Counted from the stretch's first letter, positions 27,301 through 35,127 are shown. The stretch is DNA of 64,000 bases from Pseudomonas sediminis (GCF_002741105.1 NZ_NIQU01000002.1:186001-250000), one strand, 5' to 3'. Notes: generated from the sequence alone by a model not told the origin. Numbers and translations: made by a program.

Positions 27301-29904
27301 GAACACCTCGTGCTTGAACGGCTGGCCACGACCAAGCTCGATACGCTGGCCATCCTCCAGCTTTTCATTGACGTACTCGACGCCGGTATAGATGACGCTA
27401 TCTGGATGCTGCTCGAAGGCCTCGGCCAGCACAGCCAGGTGGTTGGGCAGGTAGATGTCGTCATCGTCGAGGTAGACGATGTAGCGCCCACGCGCCAGCT
27501 TGAGGCCGGCGTTACGCGCGGCTGACAAGCCCTGGTTGCGGCCCTGGCGGATATAGGTGATGGGGAACGCGTAATCGGCCAGCAGGTGTTCAACCGGCTC
27601 GCCGTTATCGTTGATCAGAATGACTTCGAAATCGCGCAAGGTCTGGTTGCCGACGCTGGCCAGAGCATCCTTCAACAGATCGGCACGGTTGTAGGTGGTA
27701 AGGATGATGGAGAACAGGCACGTCGCAACCTCATCATGGCTGTTCTGCTCCAGCAGCGCACGGCGGACGGCATCGATGCGCACCTGCAGCGGCGCCCGAA
27801 CCTCGGCCGGGTAGGCCTCGAAACGCTGGCGGTAGAGCTGCCAGATCGGTTGCGCAGCGCCTCGTATGCGCACACGGGTCGGCGCGTCATCCAGGCACAT
27901 CTCGAGAATCTCAGTGTGCTCGCGCAGCGGACGGTCACTGCCATAGAAACTCTTGGAGATCTGTCCGCCGTGCACCCGATAGCCGACGCTGGGTTGGCGC
28001 AGGAATACGAAATCGGGCGCCACACGGGCCAGGCGAATCCACAGTTCCCAATCGCCAGCAAGCATGTCGTGGCGGTGGATGCCGCCTTCCGGCAGTGCGA
28101 CGAGATGCAGTGCACTACGGCGCAACATGGCGGCGGAAGGCGTGATGTAGTTATCGAAACACAGCAGGTCGATCACTTCGTCGCGCCCACCGCAATACGA
28201 TGCGCGCCGGTGCCCCGGATGATCCGCGTACTGCTGGCGTACCCCCTGCTCGTCGATCCAGTAGCACTGGGTATAGCCCAGCGCAGCCTGCGGACTGGCA
28301 TCCATGGCCTCGACCAACGAGGCCAGGTGGCCCGGGTAGAGCACGTCATCGGAACCCAGTACCACCACGTAACGACCGCGCCCGGTCGCCACGCACTTGT
28401 TGTAGTTGCCGGTCATGCCCAGGTTCTGGGCGTTGACCTCGAAATGCAGACGCGACTCGTCGGCATAGCGTTTCAACACCTCCAGGCTGTCGTCTTTCGA
28501 GCAGTCGTCGTAGACCACCACCTCGAGCCGAACACCTTCCTGAGCCAGGATCGAATCGAGGGTCTGAGCCAGGAATGCGGCATTGTTGTAGGACATCACC
28601 GCAACGGTGACATCTACGCCCTCCTCCTGCGGCTCGACAGAAAGCGGCTCAGGCAGCGTTCTGCGGCGCCGCCCGGCGAGCTCGCTCTGCAGAGTCGCGA
28701 CGCCCAGCGGCTGCTCAGGCAGCGCCTGGCTGGCGCGCTGTGCATCCTGGTCCAGCCATTGGCGCAGGGCCTCGATGGGAATTTCCACGTTCCAGTGGTA
28801 GACAACGCTGTGGGTGCCAGGCAAGCCCTTGACCGGGTGATAGACCAAACGCACGCCCACCGCAGCAGCCAGGGCATGGAAGAACCAGTACCACATCTGC
28901 GGATTATCCTGGATCAGCATCACCAGGGTGCCGCCACGGGGCATCCACAGAAGATTGGCGGCAGCCGCGCCAGAACCTAGGATCGCCAGTTCGCAACCGG
29001 CGAGCGCACGCACCTGCGAGGCAAAGTCGCGCACCTCCGGCTGAAAGGCCTGAAAGCCATCGCGACTGAGCTCGCGGATCAGCTCCTGCTGGTTGACGAT
29101 GGTACGGCCATTGCCGCCCGGCGGCCGAATCAGGTAGGCCTTGTCCTGGCCCTCGACCGCAGCGCAGCGGGCCTTGACCTGGCTGGCCATCCAGGCGATG
29201 GCCGGCGGGTAGAGATGGTATTCGTCACCGCGATAGACGTAGCCGGCACGCGGCTCCCAGATATCGGCGGTGTCGGAAAAATGGTGCAGTACAGCCACCT
29301 GGCAGGCACTTCCCGGCGACACGCAAAGCGTACGCTCACGTGGCCAGAACAAGGCCAGTGCATCCATGATAGAAGCCGGCAAGCCGGCCTCGACCAGCAC
29401 CACGGTATCGTCCGGCAGGTCGGCCTGCTCGATCCAGTAGAAGCGCCCGAGCTTCTCACTCAACCAGTGTGCATAGTTGCCGTTTTCCCAACCGAAGAAG
29501 CTGATGGCATTGGCCACCTGCAACGACTCGCCCTTGCCAGCAAAAAACGCACACGCGCCGCTGTCATCGACACGCAACCCATGCTTTTCATACCAGGCGT
29601 TATTCACTCGCCCAAGGTTGTCGTAAACACCGTCGCAGACATACTCACCATTGGCGATATCGCCAATGCCGGCCATGCCGGCGACCAGGCGCACATCGTG
29701 AAAGCGCCCGCGATACTGAGCCAGCATGCGCTGCCGGGCCTGGCGCAGGCTTTCCGGCAGAGAGAACCCCACCATCTCCAGCGGTGCCGGCGACCAGCTC
29801 TCGGCGGCGGCCAGCTCGGTCAGATCGACACAGCCCTTGGCGCTTCGGGCGGAAACGACCCTGGCGCTGACCACTGCGTCTGGCAGATGACTTCCCTGGG
29901 GCAT
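24346..29904 (-). CDS. Giant multi-module glycosyltransferase, probable flagellin glycosyltransferase
   Basis: The 1852-aa protein has at least five transferase-like modules. Residues about 100-375 are a DUF563/GT61-type domain (GNYAHWLSEKLGRFYW, ELAILGSGAAAANLLWMPRG). About 430-650 is GT2 module 1 (VAVMSYNNAAFLAQTLDSIL, LGSDDVLYPGHL). About 730-950 is GT2 module 2 (SIILTTYNRADLLKDAL, YLDDDDIYLPNHL). About 1015-1210 (GT2-like) and 1255-1475 (GT2-like, VSIILATDVPLAAL) lack a clear DXD. About 1525-1850 is a GT4-like module (GWAGGVSHTGDLDLIVDVVRELAGE split motif; EANLFNECKSNLRLLEYGACG). GGAG precedes the ATG by 8 nt. The gene is last in an fdtC-fdtB-fdtA-GT unit and lies directly upstream of fliC, like the fgtA-type island of P. 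aeruginosa. Confidence 0.88.
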   Translation of the reverse strand: MPQGSHLPDAVVSARVVSARSAKGCVDLTELAAAESWSPAPLEMVGFSLPESLRQARQRMLAQYRGRFHDVRLVAGMAGIGDIANGEYVCDGVYDNLGRVNNAWYEKHGLRVDDSGACAFFAGKGESLQVANAISFFGWENGNYAHWLSEKLGRFYWIEQADLPDDTVVLVEAGLPASIMDALALFWPRERTLCVSPGSACQVAVLHHFSDTADIWEPRAGYVYRGDEYHLYPPAIAWMASQVKARCAAVEGQDKAYLIRPPGGNGRTIVNQQELIRELSRDGFQAFQPEVRDFASQVRALAGCELAILGSGAAAANLLWMPRGGTLVMLIQDNPQMWYWFFHALAAAVGVRLVYHPVKGLPGTHSVVYHWNVEIPIEALRQWLDQDAQRASQALPEQPLGVATLQSELAGRRRRTLPEPLSVEPQEEGVDVTVAVMSYNNAAFLAQTLDSILAQEGVRLEVVVYDDCSKDDSLEVLKRYADESRLHFEVNAQNLGMTGNYNKCVATGRGRYVVVLGSDDVLYPGHLASLVEAMDASPQAALGYTQCYWIDEQGVRQQYADHPGHRRASYCGGRDEVIDLLCFDNYITPSAAMLRRSALHLVALPEGGIHRHDMLAGDWELWIRLARVAPDFVFLRQPSVGYRVHGGQISKSFYGSDRPLREHTEILEMCLDDAPTRVRIRGAAQPIWQLYRQRFEAYPAEVRAPLQVRIDAVRRALLEQNSHDEVATCLFSIILTTYNRADLLKDALASVGNQTLRDFEVILINDNGEPVEHLLADYAFPITYIRQGRNQGLSAARNAGLKLARGRYIVYLDDDDIYLPNHLAVLAEAFEQHPDSVIYTGVEYVNEKLEDGQRIELGRGQPFKHEVFDRDRLFVQNYIPVNTWAHPRQMLATVGEFDTGLAAFEDWDMLLRMATRYPFVHVPTVTSEVHTRAPGAGGDHMLGRERKNFPALYRELYERYGGSASEGLQRGRQQMLKSLGERPKDGLAQWLAKRLPTAAENRLISDYLQGHQGGPLIGVVVLDSDGQSEQLMVTLKSLLGERCLYATLRILVITPADVPATSAADKLHFLQMTDEPLVEQINRAVEASDCQWFMLAYAGDEFTQSGLMIAGLELAGNPECRAVYGDQLQRLPDGSLGGAFLPGFNLDLLLSFPMVMARHWLYRRDLFLAVGGFDSAFPDAFEFELLTRFIEQEGLAGLGHIDEPLVITEAPALRDNPDERRVIERHLGNRGYQAQVLPGLPGRYRLHYGHGAAPLVSIILATDVPLAALQRCTDSLLEKTAYSHYELLLADSGTRADVSAWLREVALLGDDKVRVFPAEAGLAQNRAAEQARGEYLLLLSGEAAIINADWLGELLNHAQRPEVGVVGGKLLTPNGRIAQAGLLLGVNGPATAAFAGEAMDAAGYMHRLQVDQNYSAVGEECLMVRAEVFRQIGGMDAGLNAFRDVDLCLRVRDAGYLTVWAANAIILHEAERVRTSTAAEDQLYERYLSQLASDRAYNRNLALNGRGFDLESDVSLTWRPLSWRPLPVVLAHPADPWGCGHYRVIQPLSALKSQGLADGTLSMGLLQVTDLERYDPDVVVLQRQIGDDRLEAMRRLKRFSRAFKVYELDDYLPNLPLKSVHRDQMPRDILKSLRRGLEFVDRFVVSTQPLAEAFAGLHGDIRVIENRLPVKWWKGLQSQRRRGRKPRVGWAGGVSHTGDLDLIVDVVRELAGEVEWVFMGMCPDAIRPFINEFHPGVDIESYPVALANLDLDLALAPVEANLFNECKSNLRLLEYGACGFPVICSDLVCYRGDLPVTRVKNRFRDWVDAIRMHTSDLDATAQAGDRLREAVYRDWMLDGENLERWRKAWMPD

Positions 29905-29975
29905 GCAGAAAACTCCGATTGAAAAAAGTGAAAACAGCCAGCCGGGTTATGGCGGCCACGGGCCACAACGGTGGG

Positions 29976-30386
29976 TTACTTGCCGTTGGCAGCCAGGGAG
30001 AACTGGTCGTAGTCGCGGTAGTAATCGTCTTCGCTGTAGTGCTCGGACGCCAGCACCATGCACACCGAGCCGCTGGAGAAGTTGTCGATCTCACGCCAGA
30101 TCATTGGCGGAATATAAAGACCATAATAGGAACGGTTGAGGTGGTACTTGAACTTGGTTCGCCCATCATCCAGCAGGATGTCGAAACTGCCCGACATGGC
30201 GATCAACAACTGGTGCAAACCTTTGTGAGCATGGCCGCCGCGGTGAGAGCCGCCAGGAACGTCATAGAGGTAGTAGACACGCTGGATATCGAAGGGAATG
30301 TGTTGCCCTCCCTCGATGAAAGTGAGGTTGCCACGCCGATCCTCGACGATTGGCAGATCGATGATCTTGCAGTGCTGAAGAGACAT
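29976..30386 (-). CDS. fdtA: FdtA/QdtA-type dTDP-4-oxo-6-deoxyglucose 3,4-ketoisomerase
   Basis: Cupin-fold isomerase (WxcM-like) that moves the keto group from C4 to C3 of dTDP-4-keto-6-deoxyglucose, so that a 3-amino sugar can be made. The 136-aa product contains EDRRGNLTFIEGGQHIPFDI, the conserved HRGGHAHKGLHQLL histidine cluster, and the closing IPPMIWREIDNFSSGSVCMVLAS block. All are diagnostic of the family. The ATG at 30386 has GGAG eight bases upstream. Whether the product leads to the Fuc (galacto) or Qui (gluco) series cannot be decided by eye. Confidence 0.88.
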   Translation of the reverse strand: MSLQHCKIIDLPIVEDRRGNLTFIEGGQHIPFDIQRVYYLYDVPGGSHRGGHAHKGLHQLLIAMSGSFDILLDDGRTKFKYHLNRSYYGLYIPPMIWREIDNFSSGSVCMVLASEHYSEDDYYRDYDQFSLAANGK

Positions 30387-30535
30387 AGAACGCTCCAAAT
30401 ACGCTGGTGTAACCCATGCGCGCCTGCCTCTCGATCACCGTCCAGGTGACCGAGCCGCCATGCAGTCGCTGCGTCAAGAAAACATGATCGACAGGGTTGT
30501 TGTGGCTCCGAAGCAAAACTCGAACCACCTTCCTC

Positions 30536-31645
30536 TCAGACGCGGAAAGCGTTGCACGCTTCAATGGTCTGCTCGACCCATTCATTTGCCATTCCCGGGT
30601 ATAGCGGCAAGCTGAGCACCTCGCCAGCCAGGCGTTGCGAGAGCGGCAGGTGCCGATCGGCAAACTCGGAGTAAGCGGCCTGCCGATGGATGGGAATCGG
30701 GTAGTGGATCAGGCTCGGTACGCCGTGACGCTCGAGATGCGCCTGCAAGGCCTCTCGTGCCTCGCAGCGTATGACGAACTGGTGCCAGACGTGGCTTCCG
30801 GACACGTGCGGAGCCTGGGGCAGTTGCAGATGCGGGTTGTCTATGCCGGCCAGATAACGCGCCGCCAGGTCGCGTCGGGCCAGGGCATCATCAACCAGAC
30901 GCGCCAGCTTTACCCGCAAAAGCGCAGCCTGCAACTCGTCAAGGCGCGAATTGATACCCTGCAACTCGTGCACGTACTTGCGGCTGGAGCCGTAGTTACG
31001 CAGCTTGCGCACCTGCTCGGCCAGGTCATCGTCGTTGGTGGTCAGAGCACCGGCATCGCCAAGAGCGCCAAGGTTCTTCACCGGGAAAAAGCTGAAGCCT
31101 GCCGCATCGCCGAGGGCACCCGCAGCGTGCCCGCGGGCATCCACTGCGCCATGCGCCTGAGCCGCATCCTCGATCAGCAACAGCCCGTGCTGATCGGCGA
31201 GTGCACGCAGACGCTGCATGTCAGCCAGACGCCCGTACAGGTGCACGGCGATGATTGCCCGTGTGCGCGGACTGATTGCGGTCTCGATGGCGGCCGGATC
31301 GATGTTGAACGTGTCCGCCTCGGGCTCGACCAAGACCGGCGTCAGACCAGCCTCACTGACGGCCAGCGCGGTGGCGACAAAGCTGTTGTCAGGCAGGACC
31401 ACCTCGTCACCCTCGGCCAGGCGCCCCAACTTCCGATAGCCACGCAAAATCAGGGTAAGTGCATCCAGGCCGTTGCCCACCCCGATGGCATGCGCCACTC
31501 CACAGGCAGCCGCGTACTCGGCCTCGAACGCGGCGACTTCGGTACCCAGCACATACCAGCCGGAACGCAGCACCCGCTGAAACGCCTCGGTCAGTGCCGC
31601 TTCATCGCGCCGGTTGATCCCGGCAAGATCGAGAAAAGGAAACAT
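30536..31645 (-). CDS. fdtB: FdtB/QdtB-type PLP aminotransferase for a dTDP-3-amino sugar
   Basis: DegT/DnrJ/EryC1-family sugar aminotransferase that aminates C3 of dTDP-3-oxo-6-deoxyhexose. The 369-aa product contains AHLYGRLADM-like AVHLYGRLADMQRLRALADQ, the PLP ring-stacking DAAQAHGA and the Schiff-base lysine in FFPVKNLGALGDAG. The start MFPFLDLAGINRR at 31645 matches the family start. An ATG three codons earlier (31654) overlaps the fdtC stop and is an alternative. A 149-bp gap (30387-30535) to fdtA contains no recognisable element. Confidence 0.9.
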   Translation of the reverse strand: MFPFLDLAGINRRDEAALTEAFQRVLRSGWYVLGTEVAAFEAEYAAACGVAHAIGVGNGLDALTLILRGYRKLGRLAEGDEVVLPDNSFVATALAVSEAGLTPVLVEPEADTFNIDPAAIETAISPRTRAIIAVHLYGRLADMQRLRALADQHGLLLIEDAAQAHGAVDARGHAAGALGDAAGFSFFPVKNLGALGDAGALTTNDDDLAEQVRKLRNYGSSRKYVHELQGINSRLDELQAALLRVKLARLVDDALARRDLAARYLAGIDNPHLQLPQAPHVSGSHVWHQFVIRCEAREALQAHLERHGVPSLIHYPIPIHRQAAYSEFADRHLPLSQRLAGEVLSLPLYPGMANEWVEQTIEACNAFRV

Positions 31646-31646
31646 G

Positions 31647-32111
31647 TCACTCATCCAGGTAACGCACGATACGTGCAGGGTTGCCAACGACCAGCGCGCG
31701 GGCAGGAACGTCACGGGTCACCACCGCGCCGGCGCCGACCATGGCACCGGCGCCGATGGTCAGGCCTGGCAGGATGACCGCCGCGGCACCAATGGAGGCG
31801 CCGTGTTCGATCACGGTCTGCGGGAAACTGTCGGGGTATTGCTTGGAACGCGGCAGTCGATCATTGGTGAAGGTAGCGTTGGGACCGATGAAAACATCGT
31901 CGGCGATACGCAGGCCGTCCCACAGGTACACGCCGCACTTCACCGTAACCCGATCACCGAGCACCACGTCGTTCTCGATGAAGCAGTGGGCGTTGATGTT
32001 GCAGTCACGACCGATGCGCGCCTGAGCGAGGATCACCACGAACTGCCAGACCGAGGTGCCCTCACCAATCGACTGGCTTTTGACGTCCGCGGACGGATGG
32101 ATCGATGCCAT
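31647..32111 (-). CDS. fdtC: FdtC/QdtC-type sugar N-acetyltransferase (left-handed beta-helix)
   Basis: Hexapeptide-repeat acyltransferase. The 154-aa product shows repeated LbH rungs ([40 protein letters not shown]) and the C-terminal [20 protein letters not shown] cap. With the two upstream steps it would complete dTDP-3-acetamido-3,6-dideoxyhexose (Fuc3NAc or Qui3NAc). Its stop overlaps or abuts the start of the aminotransferase gene. RmlA and RmlB, needed to make the precursor, are not in the window. It is first in the unit and divergent from the plus-strand operon at 32240. Confidence 0.88.
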   Translation of the reverse strand: MASIHPSADVKSQSIGEGTSVWQFVVILAQARIGRDCNINAHCFIENDVVLGDRVTVKCGVYLWDGLRIADDVFIGPNATFTNDRLPRSKQYPDSFPQTVIEHGASIGAAAVILPGLTIGAGAMVGAGAVVTRDVPARALVVGNPARIVRYLDE

Positions 32112-32239
32112 GTATGGACTGCCCTTGAGAGAAGTTTCGAGCGTAGCAAGCCTAGCCTGAAGCGTCACGGAAGAAGCGCCTCAACCGCCGGTTAATTTCC
32201 AGTAACATGGCGTATCGGTAATCGCCAGGACGGGACGGC

Positions 32240-33304
32240 ATGGCTAGCGAACTCGAACGCTTCGGTTTTCTGATTCACAACCCTGAGATGTTCAATCACT
32301 ACCACGCGGTCTGGCAGCACCTGCCGGCAGGCAGCGTGGAGATCGCTGTTACCGGCAAGACGCAGCAGGACATCGACGCCGTGGTCGCCGGCTGCCAGCG
32401 GTATCAGTTGCCGTGGCGCGACGCACGGGAAATGCTCGCGCGCAAAGAGCGCTACGCCACCCTGGTGTCGAACTTCCCTCAGCATTACCTGCGTGGCCCC
32501 GACTCACCCTACCTGCCCAAGTCCATCGGCCGCTACAACCTGCGGTTCATGTATGCCAACGGTAAGGCTGGCTGGAACTTCCAGTCCTGGAACCAGGTGT
32601 ACGACAGCATCCTCTGCTTCGGTCCTTATCAGGCTGAGCATCTGGAATTCTGCCAAGACACGCTGAAGATCCAGATGGGCTATCCCCGCTTCGACCGTTT
32701 CTTCAATCAGCCGCTGGATCGCACAGCGCGCCTGACCGAGCTGAAACTCGACCCAAACCGGCAGACCGTGGTGTGGCTGCCGACCTGGAGCACGCTCAGC
32801 TCGATCGACCTGTTCGCTGCCGCCGTCGCACGTTTGCAGGCGCGCTACAACGTCATCGTCAAACCCCATCCGATCACCATCACCGACGAGCCGGCGCGCA
32901 TGCGCGAGCTGGAGCGTTTCACCTGCGTGATCCGCGAACATATCGACAACGTCGAGCTGTTCCAGCTCGCCGACTTCCTGCTGTGCGACTACGGTGGCTC
33001 CGCCTTCGGCGGCATCTACACCGATCGCAACGTGCTGCTGCTGGACGTGCCCAACGCCGAAGCCGATCCGCTGATGGGCGAGGACTCCTCGGACATCTGG
33101 CTGCGCAAATACCTGCCTCACCTTGGCAACCAGCACAGCGGTCGCCTCGAAGAGTTGTTGGAGGATGCCAGTCTGTGGGAGGCCCAGCGACCGATCCGCA
33201 AGACCCTGAGCCAGTACTACTTCGCGCCGTTCTACGGTTACGCCGGTCAGGTAGCCGCCGTGGCGATCGCCAACAGTGCCCGCTCCCTGGCAAGGAGAGG
33301 CTGA
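32240..33304 (+). CDS. TagF/CDP-glycerol glycerophosphotransferase-like protein, candidate phosphoramidate transferase
   Basis: The 354-aa product resembles the C-terminal catalytic domain of TagB/TagF enzymes, which transfer a phosphoryl-alcohol from a CDP donor. It has QTVVWLPTWSTLSS (TagF has LYAPTWR-like), VIVKPHP with H210, and FLLCDYGGSAFGGIY with D250 (TagF: ITDYSS). There is no signal or membrane segment. Its stop overlaps the next start (TGATG), coupling it to an APS-kinase-like CDP-phosphoramidate kinase. That pairing suggests it uses 3'-phospho-CDP-phosphoramidate rather than CDP-glycerol, but this is inference. Teichoic acid synthesis is not expected in a Pseudomonas. Confidence 0.75.
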   Translation: MASELERFGFLIHNPEMFNHYHAVWQHLPAGSVEIAVTGKTQQDIDAVVAGCQRYQLPWRDAREMLARKERYATLVSNFPQHYLRGPDSPYLPKSIGRYNLRFMYANGKAGWNFQSWNQVYDSILCFGPYQAEHLEFCQDTLKIQMGYPRFDRFFNQPLDRTARLTELKLDPNRQTVVWLPTWSTLSSIDLFAAAVARLQARYNVIVKPHPITITDEPARMRELERFTCVIREHIDNVELFQLADFLLCDYGGSAFGGIYTDRNVLLLDVPNAEADPLMGEDSSDIWLRKYLPHLGNQHSGRLEELLEDASLWEAQRPIRKTLSQYYFAPFYGYAGQVAAVAIANSARSLARRG

Positions 33305-33825
33305 TGGTCATCTGGTTGATCGGCCTGTCCGGCTCGGGCAAAACCACACTCGGTCGTGAAATCACCCGCCAATGGAAGCATCAGGCAGCCAATACCCTGC
33401 TGGTGGACGGCGACGAGGTTCGGCGCATCTTCCGCCAGGACACCCAGGCCGCGGACTACAGCCTGGCAGGGCGGCGTCTCAACGCCGAGCGCATCTTCGA
33501 GCTGTGCGCCTGGCTCGATGCGCAGGAGATCAACGTGGTATGCAGCATCCTGTCGATCTTCCCCGATCTGCGCGCGCTCAACCGCACACGCTTTCGCCAC
33601 TACTACGAGGTCTACCTAAACCCGCCGATGCAGACGCTGCTCGAACGCGACACCAAGGGGCTCTACCGCCATGCGCTGGCCGGCGAGATGAGCGACATGG
33701 TGGGCGTGGATATTCCCTTCCCCCCCCCCAGCGCAGCGGATCTCGAAATCGACACCAGCCAACCGGCCGACATCGCCGAACTGGCCCGTGACATCCTGCA
33801 ACGAGCACAGGGATCGATGGCATGA
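33304..33825 (+). CDS. APS-kinase (CysC)-like kinase, candidate cytidine-diphosphoramidate kinase (Cj1415 type)
   Basis: The 173-aa product has the CysC fold: P-loop GLSGSGKTTL (residues 7-16), LLVDGDEVRRIF, and KGLYRHALAGEMSDMVGVDIPF near the substrate end. A true APS kinase would usually sit with cysDN sulfate genes. Here it is coupled to a TagF-like transferase and lies close to homologues of the Campylobacter Cj1416/1417/1418 enzymes. In C. jejuni the CysC-like Cj1415 phosphorylates CDP-phosphoramidate on the ribose 3'-OH. I assign it that role by context; sulfate activation remains the alternative. Overlaps at both ends (TGATG and ATGA) indicate one operon. Confidence 0.85.
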   Translation: MVIWLIGLSGSGKTTLGREITRQWKHQAANTLLVDGDEVRRIFRQDTQAADYSLAGRRLNAERIFELCAWLDAQEINVVCSILSIFPDLRALNRTRFRHYYEVYLNPPMQTLLERDTKGLYRHALAGEMSDMVGVDIPFPPPSAADLEIDTSQPADIAELARDILQRAQGSMA

Positions 33826-34397
33826 GCGACATCGACTACCCCTACAGCCAGGGTGATCGGCTCGAGGAACGCAACACCTACTTCTACAGCCAGTACCACG
33901 GCGCAGCCTTTTTCCAGGCCTGGCGTGCGAGCCGTCAGGCGGCGCTGATGCAACTGCCACCAGCGCAGGCCGTGCCGTTACCCGTAGCCGCCGAACGAAA
34001 CGAACACCCTGTGGATACGGCTGCGCTGCTGGCCGACCTGCTGCACGCGGCCGCGGATGCACCGGGCAAGCGGCGCCTGGCCGAACGCCTGCTGCAACGC
34101 TTCGAGGTCAGCAAGCGCCTGCACCGCCGCTATGACGCGAATTTCAAGGCGGTCGCCGACAGCGGCTACGACGACCTGGATCTCTACCTGCAATTCGCCG
34201 CGCTGTGCCTGCATCAAGCCGAGCAGCCTGGCGCCCTGCCCTTTCTCAATGGCCTGCTCAAGGTCATCGACAGCCTGATCTCGATTCTCCCGCGCCTGAG
34301 CCAGCCCCGGGGCGCTCAGCTCGCCTGGCTGATCGCAGCCGAACAAGACTGGGTCGCTCGCATTGCATCACAGGCCAACGTGGAGCTCGCCCCATGA
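33822..34397 (+). CDS. Hypothetical protein in glycan/phosphoramidate operon
   Basis: I do not recognise this 191-aa protein. It is predicted to be soluble and mostly alpha-helical, with no signal peptide or membrane helix. Notable parts are an aromatic N-terminus (MSDIDYPYSQGDRLEERNTY), an Ala/Leu-rich centre (LLADLLHAAADAPGKRRLAE) and a helical end with LYLQFAALCLHQAEQ. Start and stop overlap the neighbours by 4 bp each (ATGA), so it is translated with the kinase and the formyltransferase. A role in the same modification pathway is likely but unspecified. Confidence 0.85.
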   Translation: MSDIDYPYSQGDRLEERNTYFYSQYHGAAFFQAWRASRQAALMQLPPAQAVPLPVAAERNEHPVDTAALLADLLHAAADAPGKRRLAERLLQRFEVSKRLHRRYDANFKAVADSGYDDLDLYLQFAALCLHQAEQPGALPFLNGLLKVIDSLISILPRLSQPRGAQLAWLIAAEQDWVARIASQANVELAP

Positions 34398-35113
34398 CCC
34401 ACCTCGACGACGTTCTGCTGATCGCTGCGCACAGTGCGCGCAGCCAGGCTTACGTGCAGACCCTGGCCGCCCATGGCCTGATGCCCTCCCACGCCTTGCT
34501 GCTCGGCGAGGCGCCGCAATCCCCCACGACGCCGAGCGAGCCGGCCCGAGAGCTGATGGGGGTTCTACTGCCGGATCTGGGGATCCCCCTCAGCCGCACC
34601 CTGGCCGACTGCGATGTACCCATCACCTGCCTGGCGACACGCGACATCAACGATCAGCAGGTCATCGATGCCGTGCGTGAGCGGGCACCGCGTCTGGTGA
34701 TCTTCTCAGGGTATGGCGGGCAGATCGTCAAGCCGCCACTGATCGAGCTGGGCATCCCGCTGCTGCACATACACAGCGGCTGGCTGCCCGACTACCGTGG
34801 CAGTACGACCGTCTACTACAGCCTCCTGGAGGAAGGCAGCTGTGCCGCCAGCGCCATTCTGCTCGATACATGCATAGATACCGGCCCGGTGCTCGCGCGC
34901 AAACGCTATCCGGCACCGCCGCTGGGCACCGACATCGATCGCCGCTACGACACTGCAATCCGCGCCGACCTACTACTGGAAGTGCTGCGCCGCTATCAGT
35001 CCAGCCGTGAGCTGCAGGTGCTGGAGCAACAGGACGCAGAACGGGGTGGCACCTACTACGTGATCCACCCAGTGCTCAAGCACCTGGCACTGCTGAGCCT
35101 TCCCAGCAGCTGA
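34394..35113 (+). CDS. Formyltransferase-family protein, probable sugar N-formyltransferase
   Basis: The 239-aa product has the Formyl_trans_N fold pattern: LVIFSGYGGQIVKPPLIELG (FMT-like), HIHSGWLPDYRG (cf. HxSLLPxxRG) and DTCIDTGPVLARK with the catalytic-type aspartate (D162). Family members transfer a formyl group from N10-formyl-THF to an amine, here plausibly an amino sugar of the flagellin glycan. An odd point is that the usual Asn of the NxH pair is His (H125-I126-H127). The C-terminal oligonucleotide-binding domain of methionyl-tRNA formyltransferase is absent. It is last gene of the plus-strand operon, convergent with the methyltransferase (14-bp gap). Confidence 0.85.
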   Translation: MTHLDDVLLIAAHSARSQAYVQTLAAHGLMPSHALLLGEAPQSPTTPSEPARELMGVLLPDLGIPLSRTLADCDVPITCLATRDINDQQVIDAVRERAPRLVIFSGYGGQIVKPPLIELGIPLLHIHSGWLPDYRGSTTVYYSLLEEGSCAASAILLDTCIDTGPVLARKRYPAPPLGTDIDRRYDTAIRADLLLEVLRRYQSSRELQVLEQQDAERGGTYYVIHPVLKHLALLSLPSS

Positions 35114-35127
35114 AACGAGCTATGCTC

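Noticed and set aside
26053..28980. Long plus-strand frames opposite the large glycosyltransferase
   Set aside because: The minus-strand protein has five recognisable modules; the plus frames show none.
30262..30663. 133-codon minus-strand frame between fdtA and fdtB
   Set aside because: Overlaps the ends of both conserved genes in another frame; the 149-bp gap itself has no ribosome site and conserved start.
32240..33304. Teichoic acid polymerase
   Set aside because: Single catalytic domain only, in a Gram-negative flagellar island without tag or tar partners.
33304..33825. Sulfate-assimilation APS kinase
   Set aside because: No cysD, cysN, cysH or cysJ genes nearby, and operon overlap with a TagF-like transferase fits the Cj1415-type role better. 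Not excluded by sequence alone.
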